Shown one piece after another: positions 15,713 to 23,894 of a stretch of 25,720 nucleotides of DNA; position 1 is the first letter of the stretch, and every line of letters begins with the position of its first letter. The stretch lies in contig JBJMMD010000055.1 in the NCBI GenBank assembly GCA_045804965.1, positions 1-25,720 on the forward strand. Reading direction: 5' to 3'. Source of the stretch: CAVTUU01 sp045804965. Its GTDB lineage: Bacteria > Chloroflexota > Chloroflexia > Thermomicrobiales > UBA6265. A model generated the notes under the pieces. That model saw nothing but the letters and a program-made list of their open reading frames with translations. It was not told the origin of the DNA and searched no databases. Both the position numbers and the translations under genes were made by a program.

Positions 15713-15845
15713 GACTCCAAGTAGAATGTGCAAAAGCATAAGCGAGGCACGGGATGTGCAGAGGATTAGCGTCAGATAGCACAACGAAATCTACCCATCT
15801 GATTCCCGTCGGGGCGACATCGACCGGTTTGGTAGGATGTGGGGC

Positions 15846-16193
15846 ATGACGCCGACAGTTCTCGTGGTCGACGATGAACGCTTCATCGTCGAACTTTTGG
15901 CCGAGGTGCTAACCGAAGAAGGCTTCGAAGTGCGCCGGGCCTATGACGGCAAGGCCGCGTGGGAAGAGGTCAGCGTCACCCCGCCCGATCTTGTGCTGAC
16001 CGATGTCTTCATGCCACGCCTCAACGGGCTCGAGTTGGCGCGCATGGTCCAAGAAATCGGCATTCCCGTCGTCCTGATGAGTGCCGTCGCCAGTGGCGCC
16101 GGCGGTCCGGGCATTGGTTTTATCGCCAAACCGTTCGACCTCGACGAAATTCTTGACATCGTTAACACCGTGCTCAATCCTAAGGATCCCTAG
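15846..16193 (+). CDS. Single-domain response regulator (CheY/Spo0F-like receiver)
   Basis: A 115-aa receiver domain with no output domain. The ATG at 15846 is preferred over that at 15837, which sits directly on the GTAGG ribosome-binding site. All conserved positions are present: Asp9-Asp10 (VLVVDDE) for Mg binding, Asp53 (LTDVFMP) as phosphoacceptor, Ser79 (LMSAVA) in the Thr/Ser switch position and Lys95 (AKPF). Such proteins pass phosphate within a relay or bind a partner. No histidine kinase is encoded nearby. The stop codon overlaps the stop of the convergent oxidoreductase gene. Confidence 0.93.
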   Translation: MTPTVLVVDDERFIVELLAEVLTEEGFEVRRAYDGKAAWEEVSVTPPDLVLTDVFMPRLNGLELARMVQEIGIPVVLMSAVASGAGGPGIGFIAKPFDLDEILDIVNTVLNPKDP

Positions 16194-17431
16194 AACCGGC
16201 CGGGATCAAACGGCCGCAGGACTTCCGGTGTCTGCCCGGTGGTGAGTTGCTCGGCGAGAGCATCGGCCGTCGCCGGTGCAAGCGTCAGCCCCAGCATGCC
16301 GTGCCCGCTAGCGATGGCGAGATTGCTGAACCCGGGGAGAAGTCCGACCACCGGCAAGCCATCCGGCGTCATCGGCCGCAATCCGCTGCCAACCTTTGCC
16401 ACCGCCGGATCGGCCGGCCAGTTCCGCAGGGACGATGCGGCGGCGCGGGCGATGGCCGTGACCCGCTCTGGCCGGATCACCTCGTTGATCCCCGAAAACT
16501 CCATCGTGCCCGCGACCCGCGTGAACGCATCGAGCGGCGTCACTGCCGCCCGCGCTTCGTGCAAATGAATCGCGTGACGCACTTCGACCGGCGACGGCGC
16601 ATAATCCAGGCAGTAGCCCTTCCCCGCCTGGATCGGCACACGAACGCCGGCCAGACGCGCGAGTTCCCCGCTCCATGATCCAGCGGCGATCACCGTCGCG
16701 TCGGCCCGAATCCTCCCCGTTTCTGTCTCTACGCCCACGACTGCACCCTTCGCTGTCTGAAGCCCGATCACTTTGGCGCTCGTCGTCAATTCGACGCCGC
16801 GATCGGTGAGGTAGCGCACCAACCCGGCAACGAGACTATCGGGCCGGACATGCCGTTCCTCCCGCATCAAGAACCCGCCCGTGATCTGATCGGCCAGGGC
16901 CGGTTCGAGTTCCCGGAGATCGTCGCCAAACACGGGTTCCGGCGCGTCAATTCCGAACGCGGTGAGCGAGTCCATGTGGAGCAGTTCGTGCGCGAGTTTT
17001 TCCCGGGTCATGAACGCGAAGAGCACACCCACCTTGTGCTGTTCGAACGCGACGCCGGCCGCCGCCAATTCGTCGTAGAGCGCGAACGTTCGCCGGCTTA
17101 GCTCCGCGTTGGCCGCCAACCCTGTGTCATATGCGGCGGCATTGCAATTCCGCCAGAAAGAGATCAGCCAGCGGGCCATCTCGCGATCGAGCCGCGGCCG
17201 AATATAGAGCGGGCTGTCCGAGCGGAGCATCCACCGCATCGACGTCCGCAGGAGTCCCGCTGCCGGCACCGGGCCGGCGTGCGACGGCACGATCCACCCC
17301 GCATTGACCGAGGACGCGCCATACCCCGGCGACCGCGCCTCGATGAGGATGACATCCCACCCTCGCCGTTCGCACGCGAACGCGAGATTGAGCCCGATGA
17401 TCCCCGCACCGATGATCGCGATCCTTGGCAA
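16190..17431 (-). CDS. FAD-dependent amino-acid oxidoreductase (DAAO/DadA-like)
   Basis: A 413-aa flavoenzyme of the DAO superfamily, resembling D-amino acid dehydrogenase DadA, which deaminates amino acids and passes electrons to the respiratory chain. The N-terminal dinucleotide motif is IIGAGIIGLNLAFACERRGW, followed by the acidic strand end VILIEA. Further marks are NAGWIVPSHAGP, the central VIAAGSWSGELARL and C-terminal GSGLRPMTPDGLPVVG and ASGHGMLGLTLAPATA. The frame is open to a GTG at 17461, but TTG at 17431 is preferred: GAAGGAG lies eight bases upstream, and the start then gives MPRIAIIGAG. The gene is convergent with the response regulator (stop codons overlap) and divergent from the MFS transporter. 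The substrate is not certain; glycine or sarcosine oxidase-like activity remains possible. Confidence 0.88.
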   Translation of the reverse strand: MPRIAIIGAGIIGLNLAFACERRGWDVILIEARSPGYGASSVNAGWIVPSHAGPVPAAGLLRTSMRWMLRSDSPLYIRPRLDREMARWLISFWRNCNAAAYDTGLAANAELSRRTFALYDELAAAGVAFEQHKVGVLFAFMTREKLAHELLHMDSLTAFGIDAPEPVFGDDLRELEPALADQITGGFLMREERHVRPDSLVAGLVRYLTDRGVELTTSAKVIGLQTAKGAVVGVETETGRIRADATVIAAGSWSGELARLAGVRVPIQAGKGYCLDYAPSPVEVRHAIHLHEARAAVTPLDAFTRVAGTMEFSGINEVIRPERVTAIARAAASSLRNWPADPAVAKVGSGLRPMTPDGLPVVGLLPGFSNLAIASGHGMLGLTLAPATADALAEQLTTGQTPEVLRPFDPGRF

Positions 17432-17605
17432 CGAGCGTGCTCCTTCCTCGTAGGGCTGCACGGGGCTAGAGCCTGGGCTCTGATTTGCCCCCTCCTATCG
17501 CCACTGGTAGCATGGCTGGCGTTTGAACGGAACACAACACGTGGGAAAAGGCGGCAACGGGACGATGGGCGGCGGGACAGCAACGGCGAAGCGGGGGTGC
17601 GCAAG

Positions 17606-18895
17606 ATGACGGCGCAACCCGCCACCGTTGAACGGCTCGACTCTCGTCCGCTCCCGCCTCCTCCGCAACCGCATCCCCCGATCCGGTTCCAGGTCGTGCG
17701 CAACCGGCCGTTGATCACCCTCATGCTCGGTCATCTCACGCTTGATATGTACGCGGGCATGCTGCCGGTCCTCTATCCCTTGCTCCAAGACCGCTTCGAT
17801 CTGAACCTGAAAACCGTCGGTTTCGTCTCGCTTGCTTACAGCGGCGCGGCGTCGCTCTCGCAACCGCTCTTCGGTTGGCTGGCCGACCGTTTCGGCACCC
17901 GCCTCATTGGGCTGGCGCTGCTCTGGACCGCGCTCACCTACGCCACGATCGGTTTCGCGCCCACATTCACCGTGCTGATCCTGCTCGCCGGACTGGCCGG
18001 GCTTGGCTCCGGCGCCTACCACCCGATGGGCGCGCTCAACGCCAGCGCCGTCATCTCCGACGAGCAGCGCAACACGGCGATGTCGATCTACGTCGTCGGC
18101 GGCACGCTCGGCATCGCGATCGGACCGCTGCTCGGCGCACTCTTGTTCAGTCTCTTCGGCGTTCACGGCACGGCGGTAACGATCCTGCCCGGCTTAGGCA
18201 TCGCGATCTTGATGTTGGTCCAGATGCGCACTATCGCCCTTCGCGTTAAGCGTCGGTCATCGACGCTCCCGGTTGCTCACCCGCCAATCCCCGTCGGGCC
18301 ATTGGCGGCCGTGATCGGGCTGATGATGCTTCGCACCTGGACCATGTTCGGCATCCAGAGTTACATCCCGACCTGGTACAAGGACATGGGTTACGACGCC
18401 TGGTTCTACAGCTCGCTGGCGACGACATTGCTTCTGACCAGCGCGCTCGGCACGGTCGGATCAGGCAATCTTGCCGACCGCCAGGGCCGCCGCACACTGC
18501 TGATCTGGTCGTCCGTCCTAAGCGTCCCTTCGATCCTTCTCTTCGCCCAATTTCCCGGTGTGCCCGCTTTCTTCACCGCTGCCATGATCGGATTTCTCTT
18601 CGCCTCGACCGGTCCGTTGCTCCTCGTCATCGCCCAGCAACTGATGGCCGGGAGGGCCGGCATGGCCTCTGGGTTGATACTCGGACTCGGGTTCATCATG
18701 GGCGCGATCGGCGTGCCGATTATGGGCGCGTTCGCCGACGCCCATGGAATGCAAAACGCGATGCGCGCCCAGGCGGTCATCGCCGGCCTGAGCGTTGTGG
18801 TCGCCTGGATGCTACCGAGCGAGGGCAAGATCCGGCAAGTAACGGAGGCCGCAAGCGTCGCCGCTGGTCCGGCACATTCGCGCCAGGCGGCGTGA
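17606..18895 (+). CDS. MFS transporter, fosmidomycin-resistance (Fsr)-like
   Basis: A 429-aa inner-membrane transporter with about twelve hydrophobic segments. ATG at 17606 follows GGGGGTG; GTG at 17597 is possible. The N-terminus, about 30 residues with the run PLPPPPQPHPP, is cytoplasmic. The first membrane helix and loop (GHLTLDMYAGMLPVLYPLL) and the A-type motif FGWLADRFGTRLIG between helices 2 and 3 fit the Fsr group of proton-driven drug exporters. A long loop with basic residues (VKRRSS) near 210-225 separates the halves, and a second signature, GNLADRQGRRTLL, starts the second half. The substrate is unknown. The divergent neighbour is a flavin amino-acid oxidoreductase, so export of an amino-acid-related compound is possible but unproven. 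Confidence 0.88.
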   Translation: MTAQPATVERLDSRPLPPPPQPHPPIRFQVVRNRPLITLMLGHLTLDMYAGMLPVLYPLLQDRFDLNLKTVGFVSLAYSGAASLSQPLFGWLADRFGTRLIGLALLWTALTYATIGFAPTFTVLILLAGLAGLGSGAYHPMGALNASAVISDEQRNTAMSIYVVGGTLGIAIGPLLGALLFSLFGVHGTAVTILPGLGIAILMLVQMRTIALRVKRRSSTLPVAHPPIPVGPLAAVIGLMMLRTWTMFGIQSYIPTWYKDMGYDAWFYSSLATTLLLTSALGTVGSGNLADRQGRRTLLIWSSVLSVPSILLFAQFPGVPAFFTAAMIGFLFASTGPLLLVIAQQLMAGRAGMASGLILGLGFIMGAIGVPIMGAFADAHGMQNAMRAQAVIAGLSVVVAWMLPSEGKIRQVTEAASVAAGPAHSRQAA

Positions 18896-19016
18896 GTTGC
18901 CTCACCCCCAACCCCTCTCTCGTGCGAGGGCGAGGAAAGCTTGGTGCAGATTTCGTACCCTCTCCCGCGCATGGGAGAGGGTGGCCCGGAGGGCAGGGCG
19001 AGGGAATGCTCGTGCG
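18896..19016. repeat. Palindrome-rich intergenic repeat (CCCTCTCCC type)
   Basis: The segment begins CTCACCCCCAACCCCTCTCT, includes a small CCTCTCTCGTGCGAGG stem, and has a perfect 9-bp hairpin CCCTCTCCC (18958-18966) with GGGAGAGGG (18973-18981). Similar CACCCCCAACCCCTCTCCC strings are familiar from intergenic regions of many bacteria. It follows the MFS stop directly and may also end that transcript, although there is no T-tract. Confidence 0.6.
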
Positions 19017-19032
19017 TGGGAATTGATTCCCG
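19017..19032. repeat. Palindromic 16-mer, copy 2
   Basis: It is identical to the 16-mer at 15697-15712. It is followed at 19038-19052 by another small palindrome, CGCCGC-GAA-GCGGCG, and ends 44 bases before the start codon at 19077, where a repressor site or hairpin could affect expression. Confidence 0.5.
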
Positions 19033-19076
19033 CAGCTCGCCGCGAAGCGGCGTAGCGTTAGACGTATTGGCGCCAA

Positions 19077-20468
19077 ATGAGCAAGAACGCTTCTTCCACC
19101 TCCGATCTCATCGATCAGGGCCTCAACGCCATCGCCGCGTGGGAGGCGCAGTGGCCGCCGTTTGCGCTGGACGAGACTTTGCGGCTCCCGGAGGGGCAGG
19201 CGGAGGCGGTGCTCGCCGAGTTAGCGGAGCGGTTGCAGGACAATTATCCCTTCTTCCACCCGTCCTACGCTGGGCAGATGCTGAAACCGCCGCATCCCAT
19301 CGCCGCCGCGGCCTACGCCATGGCCCAGCGCATCAATCCGAACAACCACGCCCTTGACGGCGGCCCCGCCACCGCCGCCCTCGAACGAGAAGTTGTTCGC
19401 GATCTCGCCGCCATGTTGGGCTACGATCCGGAGACCTCCCTCGGTCACCTCACGTCGAGCGGCACCATCGCCAACCTCGAAGCGCTGTGGGTTTCCCGTT
19501 CGATCCACCCGCAGGCGGCGATCGCCTTCTCGTCCGAGGCGCACTACACCCACAAGCGGATGTGCGAAGTCATCGGCGCCCGTGGAATCGAGATTGCCAC
19601 CGATTCCGCCGGCCGCCTCGACGTTGAAGATCTCCGGACGAAGCTGCGCAGCGAGCGGATCGGGACCGTCGTCGCCACGCTCGGTACGACCTCGATCGGC
19701 GCGGTCGATCCCCTGCCGGAGCTGCTCGCGTTGCAACGGGTATTCGGCTTCCGCGTCCACGTCGACGCCGCCTACGGTGGCTTCTTCGCCCTGCTCGCGG
19801 GCGGGGAGGATCTCCGCCCCGAGGACGCCGCCGCCTACCGCGCGATCGCCCAGACCGACAGCGTCGTCGTCGACCCCCACAAACACGGGCTCCAGCCCTA
19901 CGGTTGCGGCTCGATCTTGTTCCGCGACGCGTCCGTTGGCCGCTTCTACCAGCACGACTCGCCGTACACCTACTTCACCTCGGACGAACTCCACCTCGGC
20001 GAAATCAGTCTCGAGTGCTCCCGCGCCGGCGCGGCCGCGGCCGCGTTCTGGGCCACGCTGCAATGTTTTCCCCTGCGCGCGGACGCTGGTCTCGGTCCGA
20101 TCTTGCGAAAAACCCGCCAAGCCGCCCTCGCCTGGGCCGCGCTGATCTCCGGAAGCGACCACCTGCGCCTGCTGACTGAGCCTTCCTTAGATATCCTTGC
20201 CTTCTCCGTCGTCCCCGCCACTGGCAAGATGCGCGCGTCGACGATTTCGGCGCTCACCCAACAAGTTTTTGCCCGCACGATGATCGACCCGGCCGATCCG
20301 GTCTATCTGGCGAAGCTGGTCGTGCCGGCGTCACGGCTCGGCCCGGATGTGCTTGCCGACGAAGCCACCGTCACCGTGCTCCGCAGCGTCCTGATGAAAC
20401 CCGAGCATTTGCGCGAAGTTGGGCGGTTGCACGAGCGAGTGTTGCAGGCGATGAGCGGTAAAGATTAG
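19077..20468 (+). CDS. Pyridoxal-phosphate-dependent group II decarboxylase
   Basis: A 463-aa PLP enzyme of the group II amino-acid decarboxylase family (glutamate, tyrosine, diaminobutyrate and related decarboxylases), releasing CO2 from an amino acid to give an amine. Visible marks: YPFFHPSYAGQMLKPP near the substrate entrance, LGHLTSSGTIANLEAL (PLP phosphate-binding loop), VHVDAAYGGFF with the Asp that pairs with the PLP ring nitrogen, and VVVDPHKHGLQPYGCG with Lys269 as the Schiff-base lysine. The domain is full length. The substrate cannot be chosen from sequence; the N-terminal half recalls tyrosine decarboxylase/MfnA-like proteins. The ATG at 19077 lacks any clear Shine-Dalgarno sequence, unlike its neighbours, so it may be translated from a leaderless or weakly initiated mRNA. 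It faces the HAD gene tail to tail. Confidence 0.9.
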   Translation: MSKNASSTSDLIDQGLNAIAAWEAQWPPFALDETLRLPEGQAEAVLAELAERLQDNYPFFHPSYAGQMLKPPHPIAAAAYAMAQRINPNNHALDGGPATAALEREVVRDLAAMLGYDPETSLGHLTSSGTIANLEALWVSRSIHPQAAIAFSSEAHYTHKRMCEVIGARGIEIATDSAGRLDVEDLRTKLRSERIGTVVATLGTTSIGAVDPLPELLALQRVFGFRVHVDAAYGGFFALLAGGEDLRPEDAAAYRAIAQTDSVVVDPHKHGLQPYGCGSILFRDASVGRFYQHDSPYTYFTSDELHLGEISLECSRAGAAAAAFWATLQCFPLRADAGLGPILRKTRQAALAWAALISGSDHLRLLTEPSLDILAFSVVPATGKMRASTISALTQQVFARTMIDPADPVYLAKLVVPASRLGPDVLADEATVTVLRSVLMKPEHLREVGRLHERVLQAMSGKD

Positions 20469-20595
20469 ACCGGTTACCGAATCATGTGTCCGGTCCGCCA
20501 GCGCCGGACTTTGAGTCTTGAAGAGACTTGTCGTGTTAGTCGCAGACTTCCAGTCCGGGTGCGCCCAGCCCGGGACAGTTCACGCGCAAACCTCT

Positions 20596-21288
20596 CTAAT
20601 CGCGACCGGCGTCGATGAACGTCGCCACGTCGAAGCCGCGAAGATCGCCGATCCGCTCGACGACGATATCTGCCCCCGGCCAGGGTGGAGGTCCGGCCGC
20701 GGCCGCGTACGATCCCTGGCGGACGAAGACTGTGGTCAGGGGACCGGTGAACTGTTTCCGGAAGCGATGAATCACCCCGAGTTTGTCGTCGATGAGCACG
20801 TAACGGTCGGCGGGAAACATCGCTTCCAGCTCGCCGCAATGCGCCTCTTTATGGGGGTAGACCAGGACATCCTGGTCCACCGCGGCGGCGAGTCCGCTAC
20901 GACCGATCTTCAGCGGCTGAAATACGGTATCGCCGTCCGAGAGGATCGCCACCCTGCCCAGCGACCGCAGATGGGCCAATGTCGCCAGCACCTCCGGAAA
21001 GAGATACTCGCGAAACGGGAATTCCATGAACACCGCGGCCAGCGCTACCTTGTGCCCAGGGTCCGCTGTCCCAGGCTCGTTTTCCGCTTCAAAACGGGCG
21101 AGGGCGCTGGGGATGCCGACCACGCCGGATTCGCGCCGCACGTCTTCATAGAGCGCCCAAAACTGGCGCGCCCCGTCCGCCCCGACAACCTTCGCCAGCC
21201 GCCGGTTCATCTCCGTTTTCACCGCGTCGTTGTCGATCAACGTGTTATCGACATCGACAAACATCGTCAGCCGTAGCGGTGCGACCAT
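20596..21288 (-). CDS. HAD-superfamily hydrolase
   Basis: A 230-aa cytoplasmic haloacid-dehalogenase-type phosphatase. ATG at 21288 follows AGGAG with a four-base gap. Motif I is FVDVDNTLID (nucleophile Asp and acid/base Asp), motif II ILSDGD (Ser), motif III the Lys in VYPHKEAHCGEL and motif IV YVLIDDKLGVI (the two Asp residues that bind Mg). A helical cap domain lies between motifs I and II (about residues 20-95), as in subclass C1. Family members hydrolyse phosphate esters or C-halogen bonds; the active-site set fits a phosphatase, with the substrate unknown. It converges on the decarboxylase gene with 127 bases between the stops. Confidence 0.9.
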   Translation of the reverse strand: MVAPLRLTMFVDVDNTLIDNDAVKTEMNRRLAKVVGADGARQFWALYEDVRRESGVVGIPSALARFEAENEPGTADPGHKVALAAVFMEFPFREYLFPEVLATLAHLRSLGRVAILSDGDTVFQPLKIGRSGLAAAVDQDVLVYPHKEAHCGELEAMFPADRYVLIDDKLGVIHRFRKQFTGPLTTVFVRQGSYAAAAGPPPWPGADIVVERIGDLRGFDVATFIDAGRD

Positions 21289-21513
21289 AAATCTCCTCTG
21301 AATAAGACGGAGTCAAGCCATGATAACCACAAACGACTGCGCATACTCAACACGCGACATCGGATCACATCTCGATGCACCCCGCCCATTCCTCGCATGT
21401 GGTGCCCGGTGAATATGCAACATTGCACGAAATTCGGGCTTTCGCGAGGCAAGAAGAGCGGCTGAACGTTCAACGACGGCCAATATCTGTCGGCCTCGGT
21501 CGTACGTACACTG

Positions 21514-21541
21514 TTGACCAATTGAGGGGGCAGGGTACACT
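21514..21541 (+). promoter_or_regulatory. Candidate sigma-70 promoter
   Basis: TTGACC (21514-21519) and TACACT (21536-21541) are separated by 16 bases. They match the consensus -35 and -10 at five and four of six positions. This would start a transcript near 21548, giving the solute-binding protein a leader of about 415 bases or first reading the small ORF at 21595. Confidence 0.35.
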
Positions 21542-21594
21542 TCCTGGCACGAGCGACAAACGAACATGGTTCTCTACGGTGATAAGGAGCGACA

Positions 21595-21930
21595 ATGAGG
21601 TCGGAACACCGTCTGAACCCTTCCCGGCATTGGAATATTCGGCACCGGCCCCACATGGCAAACGCGCTATGGTCCGCCGATTGGGCAACCCCTTTCGGAC
21701 GACGCGGCGCATTGGCGTTCGGGCCGGCTTCGGTGTTCCCGTTGGGATGTCCCGGTCGCGTCGTGACCGCGCAACCGATCGGGGTTGCGTGCCGGCAGGG
21801 TTGCACCTTGCTTAGGCGCAGGGTGAGGTTTGAAACAAACGCGAGGAGCGGGGTTAGTCCGTTGGAGGTTGCGGCGCCGGCGCCGTTGCCGGTTACCGAA
21901 CCGGGCTCGATCGGCGTGCATCGGGTCTGA
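21595..21930 (+). CDS. Possible leader ORF upstream of the solute-binding protein (doubtful)
   Basis: A 111-codon frame with ATG at 21595, preceded by AAGGAG with a six-base gap and lying about 50 bases after a candidate promoter. It ends 33 bases before the solute-binding protein start. The conceptual protein is rich in Arg, Pro, Trp and His, has no recognisable domain or signal, and its third codon positions lack the strong G/C bias of confirmed genes here. The start context is the only good argument for it, so it may just be an untranslated leader. Confidence 0.2.
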   Translation: MRSEHRLNPSRHWNIRHRPHMANALWSADWATPFGRRGALAFGPASVFPLGCPGRVVTAQPIGVACRQGCTLLRRRVRFETNARSGVSPLEVAAPAPLPVTEPGSIGVHRV

Positions 21931-21963
21931 TGGCCGTTCGTTTCAGTGGAGGAAAAGAGACAG

Positions 21964-23829
21964 ATGTCGGATTCAGTGGAACAGAACCGGTTCTGGAGCA
22001 TTTACCAGGATTTGAAGGCAGGACGCCTGACCCGCCGCCAGTTCATCGAACGGGCGACGGCGCTCGGTGTTGGTCTTCCGATCACGACGTTCATTCTCAA
22101 TTCCGTCAAAATCGACAGTGCGTTCGCGGCGCCGAATGCGCAAGACGCCGTGCAGATGGGATCCACGCGTCCAGCCGATGGCACCGAGGGCCAACAGCGC
22201 GGCGCCGGCGGCGAGTTGAAGATCCTGCAGTGGCAGGCCCCGACCCATGCCAGCCTGCACACTTCGCAGGGCACCAAGGACACCCTCGCCGCCTCGCTCG
22301 TGACCGAGCCCTTGATGAGCTACGCGCAGGACGCGACGCTCCTGCCCACACTCGTGAAGGAAGTTCCTTCGGTCGAGAACGGGTTGCTCGCCGAGGACCT
22401 CTCGTCCGTCACCTACAACTTGATCGAAGGCGTGACCTGGAGCGACGGCGAGCCGTTCACGGCCGATGACGTCGTCTTCACGTGGCAGTGGATCATGAAA
22501 CCGGAAAACGCCGCGACCGACCAGACAACTTACGAGCCGATCGACAAATGTGAAGCGGTCGACGCAAAGACGGTGAAGATCACGTTCAAGCAGCCCAGCC
22601 TCGGGTGGTACAACGCCTTCACCGGCAGCTATTATGGCGCGGTCTATCCCAAGCACATCCTTGAGAGCGGCAAGGATGCGATCAACGACTTCCGCCACAA
22701 CCCGACCGGTACCGGTCCGTATGTCGTCGAGACCTTCAAAGAGAACGACCAGGTTATCTACACCGTCAACGAGAAGTACCGGGAGCCGAACAAGCCGTTC
22801 TTCGCCAAGATCAACCTCAAGGGTGGCGGCGATGCGGCCTCGGCGGCGCAAGCGGTGCTCCAGACCGGCGACTGGGATCTCGCCTGGAACCTTCAGGTCG
22901 AGCCGCAGATCCTCAACCAGCTGGCGACGGGCGGCAAGGGCAAGCTCTACGTCGTGCCGGGCACAAGCGTCGAGCGTGTCCTGATCAACTTCTCCGACCC
23001 GAATAAGGAAGTCAACGGCCAGCGGGCCGAAGTCAATACACCGCACCCATCGCTTACCGACAAGGCGGTGCGCCAGGCGTTGGCCCTCGCCGGCGACCGC
23101 GACACAATGTCGAAGCAGTTCTACGGCGCGGGCGAGCCGCCGGCGAAGAACATTCTGACCGGTATCCCGGATTTGGAGTCGCCCAACACCTCCTGGGAGT
23201 ACAATCTCGATAAGGCCAAGCAGATGCTCGACGACGCCGGCTGGACGATGGATGGCGACGTCCGCAAGAAGAACGGCGTCGAGCTCAAGTACTCCTACTC
23301 GACCTCGATCAACGCCGTGCGCCAGAAGAACCAGGCCCTCAACAAAAACACCTGGGAACAGATCGGATTCAAGATCTCACTCAAGCAGGTCGACGCTGGT
23401 ATCTTCTTCGACAGCGCCGCCGGCAACGACCAAAACGCTTCCCACTTCTTCAACGACCTGGAGATGTACACCAACAACGCCGGCACCCCGTATCCCGTCT
23501 CGTACATGTCGAGCTGGTACGGCGGCAAGAACCTCGCGAACATCGCCCAGAAGGGGAACGACTGGTCGGGCATCAACGAGTCGCGCTGGCACAACGATGA
23601 CTACGATGCGATGTTCGACTCGCTGGGCACGGAAACCGATCTCGAGAAGGCGGCCCAGACGTTCATCAAGATGAACGACTTGTTGATCAACGAGGTCGTG
23701 ATTATCCCGCTGGTCCAGCGCTCAGCAGAGAAGTTGGCGATCTTGAACACGCTGCGCGATACCAATCTCGCCTGTAGTTCGTGGGAAGCCGCCTACTGGA
23801 ATATCGCGAACTGGAACCGGACGAGCTAA
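21964..23829 (+). CDS. ABC transporter substrate-binding protein, family 5, Tat-exported (paralogue)
   Basis: A 621-aa SBP_bac_5 protein, closely related to that at 696-2588 along its whole length. Shared stretches include GQQRGAGGELK (QQRGAGGELK in the other), WSDGEPFTADDVVFTWQW, YREPNKPFFAKINLKGGGDA, the block QVDAGIFFDSAAGN and the last residues YWNIANWNRTS. The start is ATG at 21964, 11 bases after GGAGG; GTG at 21946 would overlap that site. The leader LKAGRLTRRQFIE (twin Arg 24-25) with an AFA-A cleavage site indicates Tat export. There is no lipobox Cys. It should bind a peptide-like solute outside the membrane. It is followed by a hairpin terminator, so it is monocistronic; no permease or ATPase gene is present in the window. 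Confidence 0.93.
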   Translation: MSDSVEQNRFWSIYQDLKAGRLTRRQFIERATALGVGLPITTFILNSVKIDSAFAAPNAQDAVQMGSTRPADGTEGQQRGAGGELKILQWQAPTHASLHTSQGTKDTLAASLVTEPLMSYAQDATLLPTLVKEVPSVENGLLAEDLSSVTYNLIEGVTWSDGEPFTADDVVFTWQWIMKPENAATDQTTYEPIDKCEAVDAKTVKITFKQPSLGWYNAFTGSYYGAVYPKHILESGKDAINDFRHNPTGTGPYVVETFKENDQVIYTVNEKYREPNKPFFAKINLKGGGDAASAAQAVLQTGDWDLAWNLQVEPQILNQLATGGKGKLYVVPGTSVERVLINFSDPNKEVNGQRAEVNTPHPSLTDKAVRQALALAGDRDTMSKQFYGAGEPPAKNILTGIPDLESPNTSWEYNLDKAKQMLDDAGWTMDGDVRKKNGVELKYSYSTSINAVRQKNQALNKNTWEQIGFKISLKQVDAGIFFDSAAGNDQNASHFFNDLEMYTNNAGTPYPVSYMSSWYGGKNLANIAQKGNDWSGINESRWHNDDYDAMFDSLGTETDLEKAAQTFIKMNDLLINEVVIIPLVQRSAEKLAILNTLRDTNLACSSWEAAYWNIANWNRTS

Positions 23830-23863
23830 CCTCGACACCGGTATCCACACGCACGAGAGAAAC

Positions 23864-23894
23864 ACACGGCCCGGACGCTTTGCCCGGGCCGTGT
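23864..23894 (+). terminator. GC hairpin downstream of the second solute-binding protein
   Basis: ACACGGCCCGG (23864-23874) and CCGGGCCGTGT (23884-23894) form a perfect 11-bp stem around a nine-base loop, 34 bases after the stop codon. No T-tract follows on either strand, so termination efficiency is uncertain; position and stem strength make a terminator the best reading. Confidence 0.65.

Larger units (their letters stand above)
21289..21963. other. Long spacer upstream of the second solute-binding protein
   Basis: A 675-base stretch, the longest gap in the window. The first part is relatively AT-rich. It includes a candidate promoter at 21514-21541 and a possible small ORF at 21595-21930, each listed separately. 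Otherwise I see no RNA gene, repeat or riboswitch that I can name. It must hold the control region of the gene starting at 21964, and perhaps that of the HAD gene on the other strand. Confidence 0.5.

Noticed and set aside
19221..20162. A 313-codon minus-strand frame opposite the PLP decarboxylase.
   Set aside because: The sense strand has a complete decarboxylase with its Schiff-base lysine; the antisense frame has no domain and no ribosome-binding site.
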